Part shown: piece after piece, positions 9,055 through 17,448 of the stretch
Numbering within the stretch: position 1 is the stretch's first letter
How the letters are laid out: each line of letters opens with the position of its first letter
Origin: Moritella sp. 24
Lineage (GTDB): Bacteria > Pseudomonadota > Gammaproteobacteria > Enterobacterales > Moritellaceae
Direction of reading: 5' to 3'
Assembly: GCF_018219155.1 (NCBI RefSeq)
Contig: NZ_CP056123.1
Coordinates: 620,001-684,000, forward strand
DNA length: 64,000 nucleotides
Program-made: the position numbers and the translations under genes
The notes under the pieces: generated by a model
Told to the model about the DNA's origin: nothing
Databases searched by the model: none
What the model saw: only the letters and a program-made list of their open reading frames with translations

Positions 9055-9597
9055 TTATTTACAATGCTTTGTTTCTAAGCCAATTTCAGGTTTAGAACCG
9101 TCGTAACGATTAATATAGTAAACACCACATTGGTTATTCCAGCTATAACCTCGTGGATAAACCTTTGCTATCTGTCCGTGGATGATGACCTCACCAGTAC
9201 TGGGCAATCGTTTTTGATCACCTCTGCCGCACCAGTCAGCATCGCATATAAGATTCGGAGAGCTTAAGAAATCAACGTCATCTAAGCTAATGGCGTAGCG
9301 AACACCGTTAATCCAATTTCCATCGGGGTAGCCACTGTGTAATGTCATTTTAATACCGTCTATATTAGCGACAATGAACTTATTTTTTATAGGGTTAACA
9401 TCTTGATGAGTGATGACTGCCTTAGCGTGAATTAAGTTTACGCCACTGCGTAGTGCGCCTTCCATGCCTTTCAGTGTAGCGAGGCGAGCATCAGATGATA
9501 AATTAGTGAATTTTGGTATTGCAGATACAGCAAGTATACCGAGTATGATAGTTACTATGGTTAGTTCGATTAATGTAAATCCTTGCTGCTTGTTCAT
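9055..9597 (-). CDS. MSHA-like type IV prepilin, copy B
   Basis: A 180-residue prepilin and tandem paralogue of 8409-8936. The leader MNKQQG is identical, followed by FTLIELTIVTIILGILAVSA. The body shares LHSGYP, DWCG, YPRGY, QCGVYYIN and a final EIGLETKHCK with its neighbour. The start at ATG 9597 has AAGGCGG at good spacing. The central loop (INPIK...KF) is longer than in copy A. The pair probably arose by duplication and forms one transcript with copy A and DUF3465. Whether they are major or minor pilins cannot be told here. Confidence 0.88.
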   Translation of the reverse strand: MNKQQGFTLIELTIVTIILGILAVSAIPKFTNLSSDARLATLKGMEGALRSGVNLIHAKAVITHQDVNPIKNKFIVANIDGIKMTLHSGYPDGNWINGVRYAISLDDVDFLSSPNLICDADWCGRGDQKRLPSTGEVIIHGQIAKVYPRGYSWNNQCGVYYINRYDGSKPEIGLETKHCK

Positions 9598-9757
9598 CAC
9601 ATCCGCCTTATTGTCGAATGAAGATGTTAACAACCCAAATTAAGGTGGTAAATTAATGCGGAATGTAAAGTGCGAGTTTAGTCCGGTTCCGGCATAAGTC
9701 GCGGTAAAAGCTTGACTGTGTATTTATTTGGAATGGTATTCGACGTTTTACTGGCAC

Positions 9758-9786
9758 AAAAAAGCCAAGCATCTGCTTGGCTTTTA
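9758..9786 (-). terminator. Intrinsic terminator of proS
   Basis: On the minus strand, AAAAGCCAAGC and GCTTGGCTTTTTT flank a four-base loop. It lies about 50 bases after the proS stop. Confidence 0.88.
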
Positions 9787-9835
9787 ATATTCACTATCTG
9801 ACTTCACATATTGAGTCAGTTAATCGCGTATTAGC

Positions 9836-11557
9836 TTATGCTAGTAGGCTTTTAACGTGTTCAACGATGTCTGTCAGTGCGATCTCAGTCTTATCACCAG
9901 TTGTACGTAGTTTGTGGTCAACTAGACCATTTTTAAGGCTACGATCACCGATGATGATGTTGTGTGGGATACCGATAAGTTCAGAATCTGCGAACATAAC
10001 ACCTGGACGTTCTTTACGATCATCAAACAATACTTCGATACCAGCTGCTTGAAGGTCAGCGTAGATTTTCTCTGCTGCTTCTTTAACTTCTGCTGATTTA
10101 TGCATGTTCATTGGGATGATAGATACTTTGTATGGTGCGATTGACTCGTTCCAGATAATACCGTTTTCATCGTGGTTCTGTTCGATTGCAGAAGCAACGA
10201 TACGAGAAACACCAACACCATAACAACCCATTGTCATCGTTTGTTGCTTACCTTGCATATTCAGTACGCCAGCACCCATAGATTCTGCGTATTGAGTACC
10301 AAGTTGGAAGATATGACCTACTTCTATACCACGTTTAATAGAAAGTGTACCTTTACCACATGGGCTAGCTTCACCTTCAACAACGTTACGGATATCTGCA
10401 ACTGTGTATTCTGCAATATCACGATCCCAGTTAGCGCCAGTCATGTGCTGACCATTAACGTTAGCACCACAAACAAAGTCTGCTAGGTGTGCCGCGCTGC
10501 GATCAACAACAACAGGGCAGTTCAGACCTTTAGGACCGATAGAACCCGCATCGCAGTTTGCTGCTGCTTGGATTTGTGCTTCGTTAGCAAATGTTAACGG
10601 TGCTGCAACGCCTGCAATTTTCTCTGCTTTCACTTCGTTTAGCTCGTGATCACCGCGTAGTACAAGAGCGATAACGCCTTGTGCTTCGCCTTCTTCAGCT
10701 TCAGCAGCAACAAGCAGTGTTTTCACTGTTTGTGTAGCGTCAACGCTTAAGAATTTACAAACGTCTTCGATGCTGTGTGCATCTGGCGTATCAACAACTG
10801 TTAATGCTTGCGTTGCTGCAGGACGTTCGCCAGCAGGTGCTAGTGCTTCTGCTTTTTCGATGTTTGCTGCGTAATCGCTGCCGTCAGAGAATACTATATC
10901 GTCTTCGCCGCTTTCTGCAAGTACGTGGAATTCGTGAGACACTGCACCACCAATTGAACCAGTATCAGCAAGTACTGGACGGTACTCTAGGCCAATACGT
11001 TCGAAGATGTTGCAATATGCTGTGTGCATTTTTTTGTACGTTTCGTTTAGGCATTCATCTGATAAATGGAAAGAGTAAGCATCTTTCATCAGGAATTCAC
11101 GCGAACGCATCACACCGAAACGAGGACGAACTTCATCACGGAATTTAGTTTGGATCTGGTAAAGCGTCAACGGCAGTTGTTTGTAGCTGTTGATTTCTTT
11201 ACGCGCGATGTCAGTGATTACTTCTTCGTGCGTTGGACCTAAAACAAAAGGACGGTTGTGGCGATCGTTAATGCGTAACAGTTCAGGACCAAACTTATCG
11301 ATACGGCCTGTTTCTTGCCATAAATCTGCTGGTTGAACCATTGGCATTAGAGTTTCAACAGCACCTGCTTTGTCCATCTCTTCACGTACGATGTTTTCTA
11401 CTTTGCGTAAAACTCGTAAGCCTGTCGGTAACCAAGTGTATAGACCTGATGCAAGACGACGAACCATACCTGCACGAAGCATTAGCTGGTGGCTAATTAC
11501 TTCTGCGTCATTTGGAGTTTCTTTCAAAGTTGAAAGCAAGTAATTGCTGCTGCGCAT
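9836..11557 (-). CDS. proS: Prolyl-tRNA synthetase (bacterial type with editing insertion)
   Basis: A 573-residue class II aminoacyl-tRNA synthetase that charges tRNA-Pro. Class II motifs are visible: GPTHEEV near 107-113, [19 protein letters not shown] about 150-168, and GCYGVGVSR near 445. The INS/YbaK-like editing domain, which removes Ala-tRNA-Pro, lies between about 225 and 405 ([37 protein letters not shown]). Length matches E. coli ProS (572). AAAGGA precedes the ATG. In E. coli proS also neighbours trmO and rcsF; here two genes intervene. Confidence 0.98.
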   Translation of the reverse strand: MRSSNYLLSTLKETPNDAEVISHQLMLRAGMVRRLASGLYTWLPTGLRVLRKVENIVREEMDKAGAVETLMPMVQPADLWQETGRIDKFGPELLRINDRHNRPFVLGPTHEEVITDIARKEINSYKQLPLTLYQIQTKFRDEVRPRFGVMRSREFLMKDAYSFHLSDECLNETYKKMHTAYCNIFERIGLEYRPVLADTGSIGGAVSHEFHVLAESGEDDIVFSDGSDYAANIEKAEALAPAGERPAATQALTVVDTPDAHSIEDVCKFLSVDATQTVKTLLVAAEAEEGEAQGVIALVLRGDHELNEVKAEKIAGVAAPLTFANEAQIQAAANCDAGSIGPKGLNCPVVVDRSAAHLADFVCGANVNGQHMTGANWDRDIAEYTVADIRNVVEGEASPCGKGTLSIKRGIEVGHIFQLGTQYAESMGAGVLNMQGKQQTMTMGCYGVGVSRIVASAIEQNHDENGIIWNESIAPYKVSIIPMNMHKSAEVKEAAEKIYADLQAAGIEVLFDDRKERPGVMFADSELIGIPHNIIIGDRSLKNGLVDHKLRTTGDKTEIALTDIVEHVKSLLA

Positions 11558-11730
11558 AACGTTCCTTTATTTACTAATAAAATCGATATAAGGGAGCGAT
11601 TTTAACAGGGCACAGCCAGAGTAAACAGTAAAAGTTAGTGATTAGTTTTATTTATTTTTGACTGCTGTCCTTTTATTCGTTTCTCGGAGGTCATATACTG
11701 GCTGCCAAAATTGGATTTGTGCTATTTAAA

Positions 11731-12345
11731 ATGAAAAAAATACTGAGATTAGCTGCACTTATAATGGTTAGCAGCGTATTGTTTGGTTGTGCTTCACAAC
11801 CGAGTAATCCGGAAAATATTTGCGATATCTTTATTGAAAAATACGATTGGTATGAAGCCGCCATGGACAGCAACGAAAAATGGGGTGTGCCTGTACATGT
11901 GCCAATGGCAATGATGTATCAAGAGAGTTCATTTAAACATAATGCACAGCCGCCGATGCAGTATTGGTGGATCATTCCAACGGGTCGCGCGAGTTCTGCT
12001 TATGGTTATGCACAAGCAAAAACCATGACCTGGGATGATTACGTGAGGGAAACAGGTAATAGCTGGTCAAGTCGTTCTAATTTCCATGACGCCATGGATT
12101 TCATGGGTTGGTTTATGAATAAAACTCAAAAAATCAATGGCGTATCGAAGTGGAGTGCCGAACAGCAATACTTGAATTACCACGAAGGGTGGGGCGGTTA
12201 TAAGAATAAAAGCTATAACAAGAAACCTTGGTTGAAGAAAGTCGCTAAAAAAGTTGATCAACGTTCGTTACGCTATGCAGGTCAATATCGTACCTGTAAA
12301 GAGGATTTAGATTCTAACTGGCTATGGCGCTTATTCTTCTTATAG
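11731..12345 (+). CDS. Lipoprotein with lytic-transglycosylase (SLT-like) fold
   Basis: A ~204-residue lipoprotein with lipobox VLFGC in the first 22 residues. The body resembles SLT/goose-lysozyme-type peptidoglycan hydrolases: MAMMYQESSFKHNA with the probable catalytic Glu, SSAYGYAQAKTMTWDDY, and a late YHEGWGGY. It is expected to be outer-membrane anchored and to act on murein. The start is uncertain: ATG 11731 has no clear Shine-Dalgarno, GTG 11719 is open, and a strong GGAGG at 11686-11690 points to a possible in-frame CTG at 11698. It sits between proS and trmO, genes that are adjacent in enteric bacteria. Confidence 0.8.
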   Translation: MKKILRLAALIMVSSVLFGCASQPSNPENICDIFIEKYDWYEAAMDSNEKWGVPVHVPMAMMYQESSFKHNAQPPMQYWWIIPTGRASSAYGYAQAKTMTWDDYVRETGNSWSSRSNFHDAMDFMGWFMNKTQKINGVSKWSAEQQYLNYHEGWGGYKNKSYNKKPWLKKVAKKVDQRSLRYAGQYRTCKEDLDSNWLWRLFFL

Positions 12346-12346
12346 A

Positions 12347-12390
12347 CCTGAATACGTATATTAAATGAATAGCATTCAGGCCGATTTTCT
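12347..12390 (+). terminator. Weak terminator-like hairpin between convergent genes
   Basis: CCTGAAT and ATTCAGG pair across a long AT-rich loop. A TTTTCTTCTTTC tract follows. The pairing is short, so activity is uncertain. Confidence 0.4.
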
Positions 12391-12405
12391 TCTTTCTATG
12401 ATGAG

Positions 12406-13044
12406 TTATTCGGCTTGAGTTTGTTTTAGCAGACTGTCTTTTTTATCCCGTCTATCACCGATTTGACGCGCGGGATTACCAGCCATTATCGCCCACTGAG
12501 GCACATCTTTCGTCACCACACTCTGCATGCCTATCACTGCATTATCCGCAATCGTGACGCCATCGACGATCCCGACATTCGCGCCAATCCATACATCTTT
12601 ACCTATCGTCACTCCTTGTGAGGTCGATGCTTGTTGCCAGATAACTTGGTCAGGATGCATACCGTGATTGGATGCGTGGATACGGCAATTGTTGGCGATG
12701 CGGGTATCATCGCCAATGCTAATGCCGTTTTTCCCACCATCGAAAGAGCAACTATGGTTAATTGCCACGTTGTTTCCGAGAGTCATCGGACCATGAATAA
12801 AACTTGCTGAAGCAAAAAAACAGTTATCGCCAGTGGTGATTTTACGTCCTGGTTCAGCAAAGATGTGGCAATCAGGGGCAATGAAACAGTTGTCACCAAA
12901 CTCGACCGTTTCCACTGCCATTAAATAAGACTGTAACTCTGCTTGCCAAGGTCTTGCCCAGCTTAATGCTTTGGGTTTTAACTTGTAATATAAACCCGGC
13001 ATCCAAGCTAATCGACGTTTATGCTGAGCGATATAATCAATCAT
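12406..13044 (-). CDS. Hexapeptide-repeat O-acetyltransferase (LbH family)
   Basis: A 212-residue left-handed beta-helix acyltransferase. Isoleucine-patch hexapeptides run from about residue 55 to 190 (FGDNCFIAPDCHIFAEPG, IGDDTRIANNCRIHASNHG, IGKDVWIGANVGIVDGVTI), and the catalytic His is probably in the ASNHGMH segment. The GKDVWIGANV...GAVVTKDVP-like ending resembles the WbbJ/LacA/Maa group, so acetyl-CoA-dependent O-acetylation of a sugar is likely. The start overlaps the 3' end of trmO by 8 bases (13037-13044), so they are translationally linked. GGAAAGC precedes the ATG. Confidence 0.85.
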   Translation of the reverse strand: MIDYIAQHKRRLAWMPGLYYKLKPKALSWARPWQAELQSYLMAVETVEFGDNCFIAPDCHIFAEPGRKITTGDNCFFASASFIHGPMTLGNNVAINHSCSFDGGKNGISIGDDTRIANNCRIHASNHGMHPDQVIWQQASTSQGVTIGKDVWIGANVGIVDGVTIADNAVIGMQSVVTKDVPQWAIMAGNPARQIGDRRDKKDSLLKQTQAE

Positions 13045-13786
13045 TGTTGCTTTCCGATTCCGTTACTGTCGTTACTTCATCTGCGGTTCTAATGACAGAA
13101 ACGACTGTGGTGATATCACTTTCGACTACCCAGCGTACGTTAAAATCGTATAACTTAACCCCGTACTCCTGACGAGTGGTTTTATTCTTTTTATAAGCAG
13201 GACGTGGATCTTGCGCTAATACCTGTGCAATAAAATCTCGTAATTCTGGGTGTTTCCTATGCTGTGCTGTAATTTGGGTGACTGCTTCATCGGAAAATAA
13301 TACTGGCATATCGGCAATCGGTACATCACTGGCATAACCGGCTTGCGCATCAGGTAAACTGTCGGCATAAGGCACGTAAGGTTTGATATCTAAAATCGGT
13401 GTGCCGTCGACTAAGTCAATGCCGGACAAATTTAAGATACACTGATTGTTTTTAATCGTGATGCCATCAAGTTTCGCGACTGATAAACCTAATGGGTTAG
13501 GGCGAAAAGTGGAACGTGTTGCAAAGACACCTAAGCGTTCGTTACCGCCCAAACGTGGTGGGCGTACCGTTGGATTCCAACCTTTGTCCATGGTTTCATG
13601 AAACGCAAAAATAAGCCAAACGTGACTAAATTGTTCCAGTCCACGTAATGCGTCAGCTTCATCAAATGGTGGGCTAAGAATCAATTGTGCTTTTGCTGCC
13701 GACACTAAGCCTGGTTGACGGGGAACCGCAAATTTTTCTTTATAAGGGGTATGAATAATACCAACGGTTTCTAGCTGTATACTCAT
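13037..13786 (-). CDS. trmO: tRNA (N6-threonylcarbamoyladenosine37-N6)-methyltransferase
   Basis: A 249-residue TsaA/YaeB-family protein that uses S-adenosylmethionine to methylate t6A37 of tRNA-Thr. Family signatures are present: VGIIHTPYKEKFAVPRQPGL at the start, HVWLIFAFHE, a PPRLGGNERLGVFATRSTFR segment, PNPLGLSVAKL, and DIKPYVPYADSLPDA. The C-terminal part carries DPRPAYKK and YGVKLYDFNVRW. Length is close to E. coli TrmO (235). It lies 2 bases after rcsF, an arrangement conserved with E. coli. Confidence 0.93.
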   Translation of the reverse strand: MSIQLETVGIIHTPYKEKFAVPRQPGLVSAAKAQLILSPPFDEADALRGLEQFSHVWLIFAFHETMDKGWNPTVRPPRLGGNERLGVFATRSTFRPNPLGLSVAKLDGITIKNNQCILNLSGIDLVDGTPILDIKPYVPYADSLPDAQAGYASDVPIADMPVLFSDEAVTQITAQHRKHPELRDFIAQVLAQDPRPAYKKNKTTRQEYGVKLYDFNVRWVVESDITTVVSVIRTADEVTTVTESESNND

Positions 13787-13788
13787 GG

Positions 13789-14175
13789 TTAGTTACTGTC
13801 ATCACGGTTGATTAAAGGTATTACAGTGATTGCATCGCCATAACAAATGTAGCTGCTGATGCAGGCTTTTGATGCAGGTGGTGCAATGCACGAACGAATA
13901 ATAATGCCATTTGCATTGAGCGCCGCTGCTTTACGTTTTGCGGCAATTTGTGCTTGTTTTTCTTCTGCTGGTGGTAGGTTGGCAGCATCTTGGCAGCTCT
14001 CGCCTTCTACTAATCCCAGTTTTTCTACCTGATAGTTTTGCAGCTCACTTGGGGTATAATATTCAACACTTGAAACAGAGAAATAGTTGGTAAAGTTATC
14101 TTTATCTAGATTTGTTTGTAGCGGATATTTACTGCAACCGCTCAGTAGTATGGTCAGTAATATTAAATATTTCAT
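13789..14175 (-). CDS. rcsF: Rcs stress-sensor lipoprotein RcsF
   Basis: A 128-residue outer-membrane lipoprotein with lipobox LLSGC (Cys 14). The C-terminal domain fits RcsF: GESCQ, a run of Ala/Lys ending ANGIIIRSC, then CISSYICYGDAI. This gives the four cysteines that form two nonconsecutive disulfides in RcsF. In enterics it senses envelope damage and signals to IgaA and the Rcs phosphorelay. The linker between lipid anchor and domain is shorter in Pro than in E. coli. Immediately upstream of trmO as in E. coli. Confidence 0.88.
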   Translation of the reverse strand: MKYLILLTILLSGCSKYPLQTNLDKDNFTNYFSVSSVEYYTPSELQNYQVEKLGLVEGESCQDAANLPPAEEKQAQIAAKRKAAALNANGIIIRSCIAPPASKACISSYICYGDAITVIPLINRDDSN

Positions 14176-14381
14176 GGCATTTTGATCGAATGATATTTGC
14201 TTTAATTATAATTCTATCACTGACTTAAAGACATTTATTTTTGGGCTGATTTTGTTGTTAGTTACTTCTATGAGGCAAGATATAAGCATTACAGATGAAT
14301 AATTGTGATGTTTTACTAGATAGCTAGAGATTTATAGTCTTAACTTATATTGGATAAACGCAATATGAGGTAAGCAAGACG

Positions 14382-15185
14382 ATGACAAAAACGAGCTGTA
14401 TTATCGCTGTATTATGTTCACTAAGTTTAGCCAGTATTGGTCTATCTGCCCATGCAGGTATTGATAAAATCCGTCTTACTGCAGAAGAGCGGACTTATCT
14501 TTCTGCGCGAGCCCCGATAAAACTATGTATCGATCCTAATTGGATGCCTTATGAAGCGTGGGATCCTAAGCGTGGTTACATAGGTATTGCAGCGGATTAT
14601 ATAGCGGTGTTTTCTCAGATGTTAGATGTTGAGTTTAAAGTAAGAGAAACAGAGACATGGCAACAAAGCTTAGATGTCACCCGTAATGGAGGGTGTGACG
14701 TATTGTCTTTTCTTAACCAAACCCCAAGACGTTCACAGTGGCTGATATTTACAGCACCTTATGTTGAAGCTGAAGCGGCACTGGCAACGAAAAAAAATGT
14801 ACACGGTATCCGTAATTTAAAATCATTGAGAGGCAAAACAGTCGCCGTTGTAGAAGGGTATGTTTATGAAGAATATTTACGTAATAACTACCCAAGAGTG
14901 ATCGTCAGTCGAGTCGACAGCACGGATGATGCACTAAGAAAAACTTCCAATGGTGAGATCGTCGCTACAATAGAGTCATTATTTGTATTACGTTACAAAA
15001 TAGCCAAGCTCGGATTAAAGAACTTGACCGTTTCTGGACGCACTAAATATGTAAATCGTTATCGTTTTGGCGTACGTAAAGACCAAGCCATGTTACGTAA
15101 AATATTAGACAAGGCGATTATGCAAATAGAGCCTAAATACGAAAACAAAATTTTACGTAAATGGAGTTTGGAGCATAACTACTAA
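14382..15185 (+). CDS. Periplasmic family-3 solute-binding protein
   Basis: A 267-residue protein with a signal peptide (about residues 1-26, cleaved near AHA). The mature part is an SBP_bac_3 domain: ICIDPNWMPYEAWDP-like opening strand, YIGIAADYIAVFSQMLDVEF, RSQWLIFTAPYVEAEAALATKK, and LRGKTVAVVEGYVYEEYLR. Such proteins bind amino acids or serve as stand-alone or fused sensor modules. No permease, ATPase, GGDEF or kinase is adjacent, so the partner is unknown. A good GAGGTAAGC precedes the ATG. Monocistronic. Confidence 0.85.
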   Translation: MTKTSCIIAVLCSLSLASIGLSAHAGIDKIRLTAEERTYLSARAPIKLCIDPNWMPYEAWDPKRGYIGIAADYIAVFSQMLDVEFKVRETETWQQSLDVTRNGGCDVLSFLNQTPRRSQWLIFTAPYVEAEAALATKKNVHGIRNLKSLRGKTVAVVEGYVYEEYLRNNYPRVIVSRVDSTDDALRKTSNGEIVATIESLFVLRYKIAKLGLKNLTVSGRTKYVNRYRFGVRKDQAMLRKILDKAIMQIEPKYENKILRKWSLEHNY

Positions 15186-15222
15186 AGTTTAGGCTGTTCA
15201 TCATCCCCTTAACTCTTCATTT

Positions 15223-15274
15223 ATCGGTAAGACAAGGTAAACTAACCGATTAGCCCACAGGCTGGGTGTTTACC
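15223..15274 (+). other. Possible pseudoknotted 5' leader before the RidA gene
   Basis: Two interlocking inverted repeats are visible: ATCGGT (15223-15228) with ACCGAT (15245-15250), and GGTAAAC (15236-15242) with GTTTACC (15268-15274). Within the second, CCCA/TGGG adds pairs. The two outer stems cannot nest, so they would either form a pseudoknot or be alternative structures. It is 27 bases before the RidA start. Function is not known. Confidence 0.35.
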
Positions 15275-15301
15275 TAAACTATTTAACGAAGAGAATTTAG
15301 C

Positions 15302-15652
15302 ATGATTGAACGTATGGAAACTAAACCAAGAATGAGCCGTATTGTTAAACATAATGGCACTATCTACTTATGTGGCCAAGTATGTGCAGATGCAACACAA
15401 GGTATCAAAGAGCAAACAGAAACGATGCTAGCAAAAGTGACGGATCTATTGGCACAAGCTGGCAGTGATAAAGAGCACATGTTATCGGCAACGCTTTATA
15501 TTAAAGACATGGCAGACTTTGCTGTAATGAATGCAGTTTGGGATGCATGGGTACCTGCAGGTCATGCACCAGCACGTGCATGTGTGCAAGCAAGCATGGC
15601 GCGTGAAGCGTTATTAGTTGAAATTTCAGTGGTTGCTGCTGAGATTGTATAA
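15302..15652 (+). CDS. RidA/YjgF-family protein (YoaB-like)
   Basis: A 116-residue RidA-family protein. Family features: LCGQVCAD near residues 24-31, a central [21 protein letters not shown] segment, and [23 protein letters not shown] with the conserved Arg-Ala and Glu near the end. Classical RidA deaminates reactive enamine/imine intermediates of amino acid catabolism. This subgroup is smaller than RidA proper (~128) and its substrate is less certain. Shine-Dalgarno GAAGAG precedes the ATG. Its leader has interlocking inverted repeats. Confidence 0.9.
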   Translation: MIERMETKPRMSRIVKHNGTIYLCGQVCADATQGIKEQTETMLAKVTDLLAQAGSDKEHMLSATLYIKDMADFAVMNAVWDAWVPAGHAPARACVQASMAREALLVEISVVAAEIV

Positions 15653-15815
15653 ACGCTAACGCGAATATTAAGGGCAGCGATATGTTGATTATTTTTAGTA
15701 TTAACTGCTCTTTTATCCCTATCTATTTATTTCTTATCCTGCCAGATAACACTTTTCTTTATAAACTGTTATCGAGACGTCTTCCTTACAACTAAATTTA
15801 AATCCGGAGCATCTT

Positions 15816-15829
15816 TAGATTTAGATCAA
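15816..15829 (+). promoter_or_regulatory. FNR-like site upstream of the UbiA-family gene
   Basis: TAGAT-TTAG-ATCAA matches the FNR/EtrA consensus TTGAT-N4-ATCAA at 9 of 10 positions. It is about 60 bases before the start of the UbiA-family gene. A single near-match in AT-rich DNA is weak evidence. Confidence 0.35.
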
Positions 15830-15888
15830 ATTCAGCTGCTTTTAGTTACGCTAAAATAACCCTAAGTGAGTAATTTGAGGGTGTAATT

Positions 15889-16779
15889 ATGTTGGCATTC
15901 AGGTTTAAAGCAGTATTACGAACGATAAATTTATCGTATTTACTGTTAACGGTTGTTTGTATTTTTTTAGGATTTAGCGCTGTGATAGCAAATCATGGTG
16001 ATGTAAATGGTTATTTATTAATTGCAGCCTGTGTTGCTGCATTTATTGGTCACTTCAGTCTTTGTACATTTCACGAATATTCAGATTTAAAACATACCTG
16101 GGCATTTAAACTAAACAGTAAAAAGCATCATGGTCATCCTCGAGCGAGAGATCAGGTGAACTCTGCATTCCTAGCCGGACTTGTTGCGCTTATCGTGAGT
16201 TTGTCATGTGGTTTATTTTTAGTGGTTCAATTTGGTTTAGGCATTTTACCGATAGGCGTTATAGGTTTGATGGTGCTGTTGAGCTACAGCAGCATTATTA
16301 AAAAGCACCCTATTTATTCATTATTAGCACCTGGATTTGGTTTTGCGTTATTAATTGCATTAGGTACAGAATATGTCTTAGTAGGGCAATACACGCAATT
16401 GGTCTGGGTGATTGCGATGATCCCATTTTTCTTGGTAAATAATCTTTGGTTGTTAAATAATTACGGTGACATGAAGGCGTCTGCTGATGAGAGTGGTCAT
16501 GGTGATTTCTCAATGGCCTATGGGATCAAAGTCAGTAATTATGTTTATGCCGTATTTGCGACATTAGCAACGTTAATGATTATCTTGTATGTGGTCATTG
16601 GCTATCTGCCTGTATTAAGTCTGATTGCGCTAATACCGATGCCGTTAGCATTTTATGCGTTATATGGTGGGATTAAATTTGGTAAGAATATCGCCCAACA
16701 ACCTAAATTTTTACGTTCTAACTTAATTGCGACAGTGGCGACGCCAGCGCTATTAGGATTAACATTAATTTTAGATTAG
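15889..16779 (+). CDS. UbiA-family prenyltransferase-like membrane protein
   Basis: A 296-residue integral membrane protein with 8-9 hydrophobic helices. The overall pattern fits the UbiA superfamily, which transfers prenyl chains to aromatic acceptors. The second aspartate-rich motif is recognisable as NNYGDMKASADESGHGD near residues 188-204. The first motif, normally NDxxDxxxD, is degenerate here (FHEYSDLKHTW, about 62-72), with only one Asp. The substrate is therefore unclear; 1,4-dihydroxy-2-naphthoate or a non-quinone acceptor are possibilities. GAGGGTG precedes the ATG. It stands alone with its own upstream region. Confidence 0.75.
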   Translation: MLAFRFKAVLRTINLSYLLLTVVCIFLGFSAVIANHGDVNGYLLIAACVAAFIGHFSLCTFHEYSDLKHTWAFKLNSKKHHGHPRARDQVNSAFLAGLVALIVSLSCGLFLVVQFGLGILPIGVIGLMVLLSYSSIIKKHPIYSLLAPGFGFALLIALGTEYVLVGQYTQLVWVIAMIPFFLVNNLWLLNNYGDMKASADESGHGDFSMAYGIKVSNYVYAVFATLATLMIILYVVIGYLPVLSLIALIPMPLAFYALYGGIKFGKNIAQQPKFLRSNLIATVATPALLGLTLILD

Positions 16780-16815
16780 TGATCGAGTCGTATTGATATC
16801 TTGGTCAGAATAATA

Positions 16816-16846
16816 ACCACCCACTATAATTGTTATAGTCGGTGGT
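16816..16846. repeat. Hairpin between convergent genes
   Basis: ACCACCCACTATAA pairs with TTATAGTCGGTGGT over a 3-base loop with one mismatch. Neither side has a convincing T run, so it may be a weak terminator or a transcript-stabilising hairpin. Confidence 0.5.
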
Positions 16847-16862
16847 AGCATTATTGTTTTAT

Positions 16863-17288
16863 TTAGCTTTTTGCAAGAGCGATATATTTTGGATCATCAT
16901 CACCAAATATTTCTTCGCCTTCAGCTTCAAACGCTTTTGTTAATTGCTCTTTAGCTGGTTCCATATTGCCTAGTTCAAAGTGTGCTTGGCCTAAACGTAG
17001 GTGTAAGTAAGGATTTACGGCACCTTCAGGGCATAACATTGCAAAACCTGTTGCTTCTTCTAATGATGCCCAGTCGCCTAGCATGAAGTGAGCATCACCT
17101 AGTGCAGTTAGGATCCATGTTGAAACGTTCCAATGGATCTTCGGGTCTGGAACAAGATCATAAGCTTGCATAAAGGTTTCGATCGCAGTTTTATAGTCTT
17201 CAGCTTCGAGCTGCTCTTCACCTTTTTCACAAATGATTTCGATTTTTTTAAATAGCTTAGGGTCAAGTGCTGTCTTGGTTGCTGTCAT
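16863..17288 (-). CDS. Tetratricopeptide-repeat protein
   Basis: A 141-residue cytoplasmic helical protein with about three TPR units (GEEQLEAEDYKTAIETFMQAYDL, LGDAHFMLGDWASLEEATGFA, RLGQAHFELGNMEPAKEQLTKAF). The arrangement recalls SycD/LcrH-type chaperones, but there is no type III secretion gene nearby, so a general scaffold role is as likely. No signal peptide. GGAAATAAGA precedes the ATG. Divergent from the PhoH gene. Confidence 0.75.
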   Translation of the reverse strand: MTATKTALDPKLFKKIEIICEKGEEQLEAEDYKTAIETFMQAYDLVPDPKIHWNVSTWILTALGDAHFMLGDWASLEEATGFAMLCPEGAVNPYLHLRLGQAHFELGNMEPAKEQLTKAFEAEGEEIFGDDDPKYIALAKS

Positions 17289-17448
17289 TCTTATTTCCGT
17301 AATAAAAGCCTGATAGGGTCATCAGAGATATGTATTTTGTAAGTATATCGTATTGCAGCACAGATATTGTAAAAAAATGGCTAAAAATGAAATCAACAAG
17401 GTCGACGGTTACGCTTTAATGGCTAACCGAACTTAATGAGGTGTTTCT

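Noticed and set aside
16816-16846. Hairpin first read as a terminator for the UbiA-like gene
   Set aside because: No convincing T run on either strand; kept only as a repeat.
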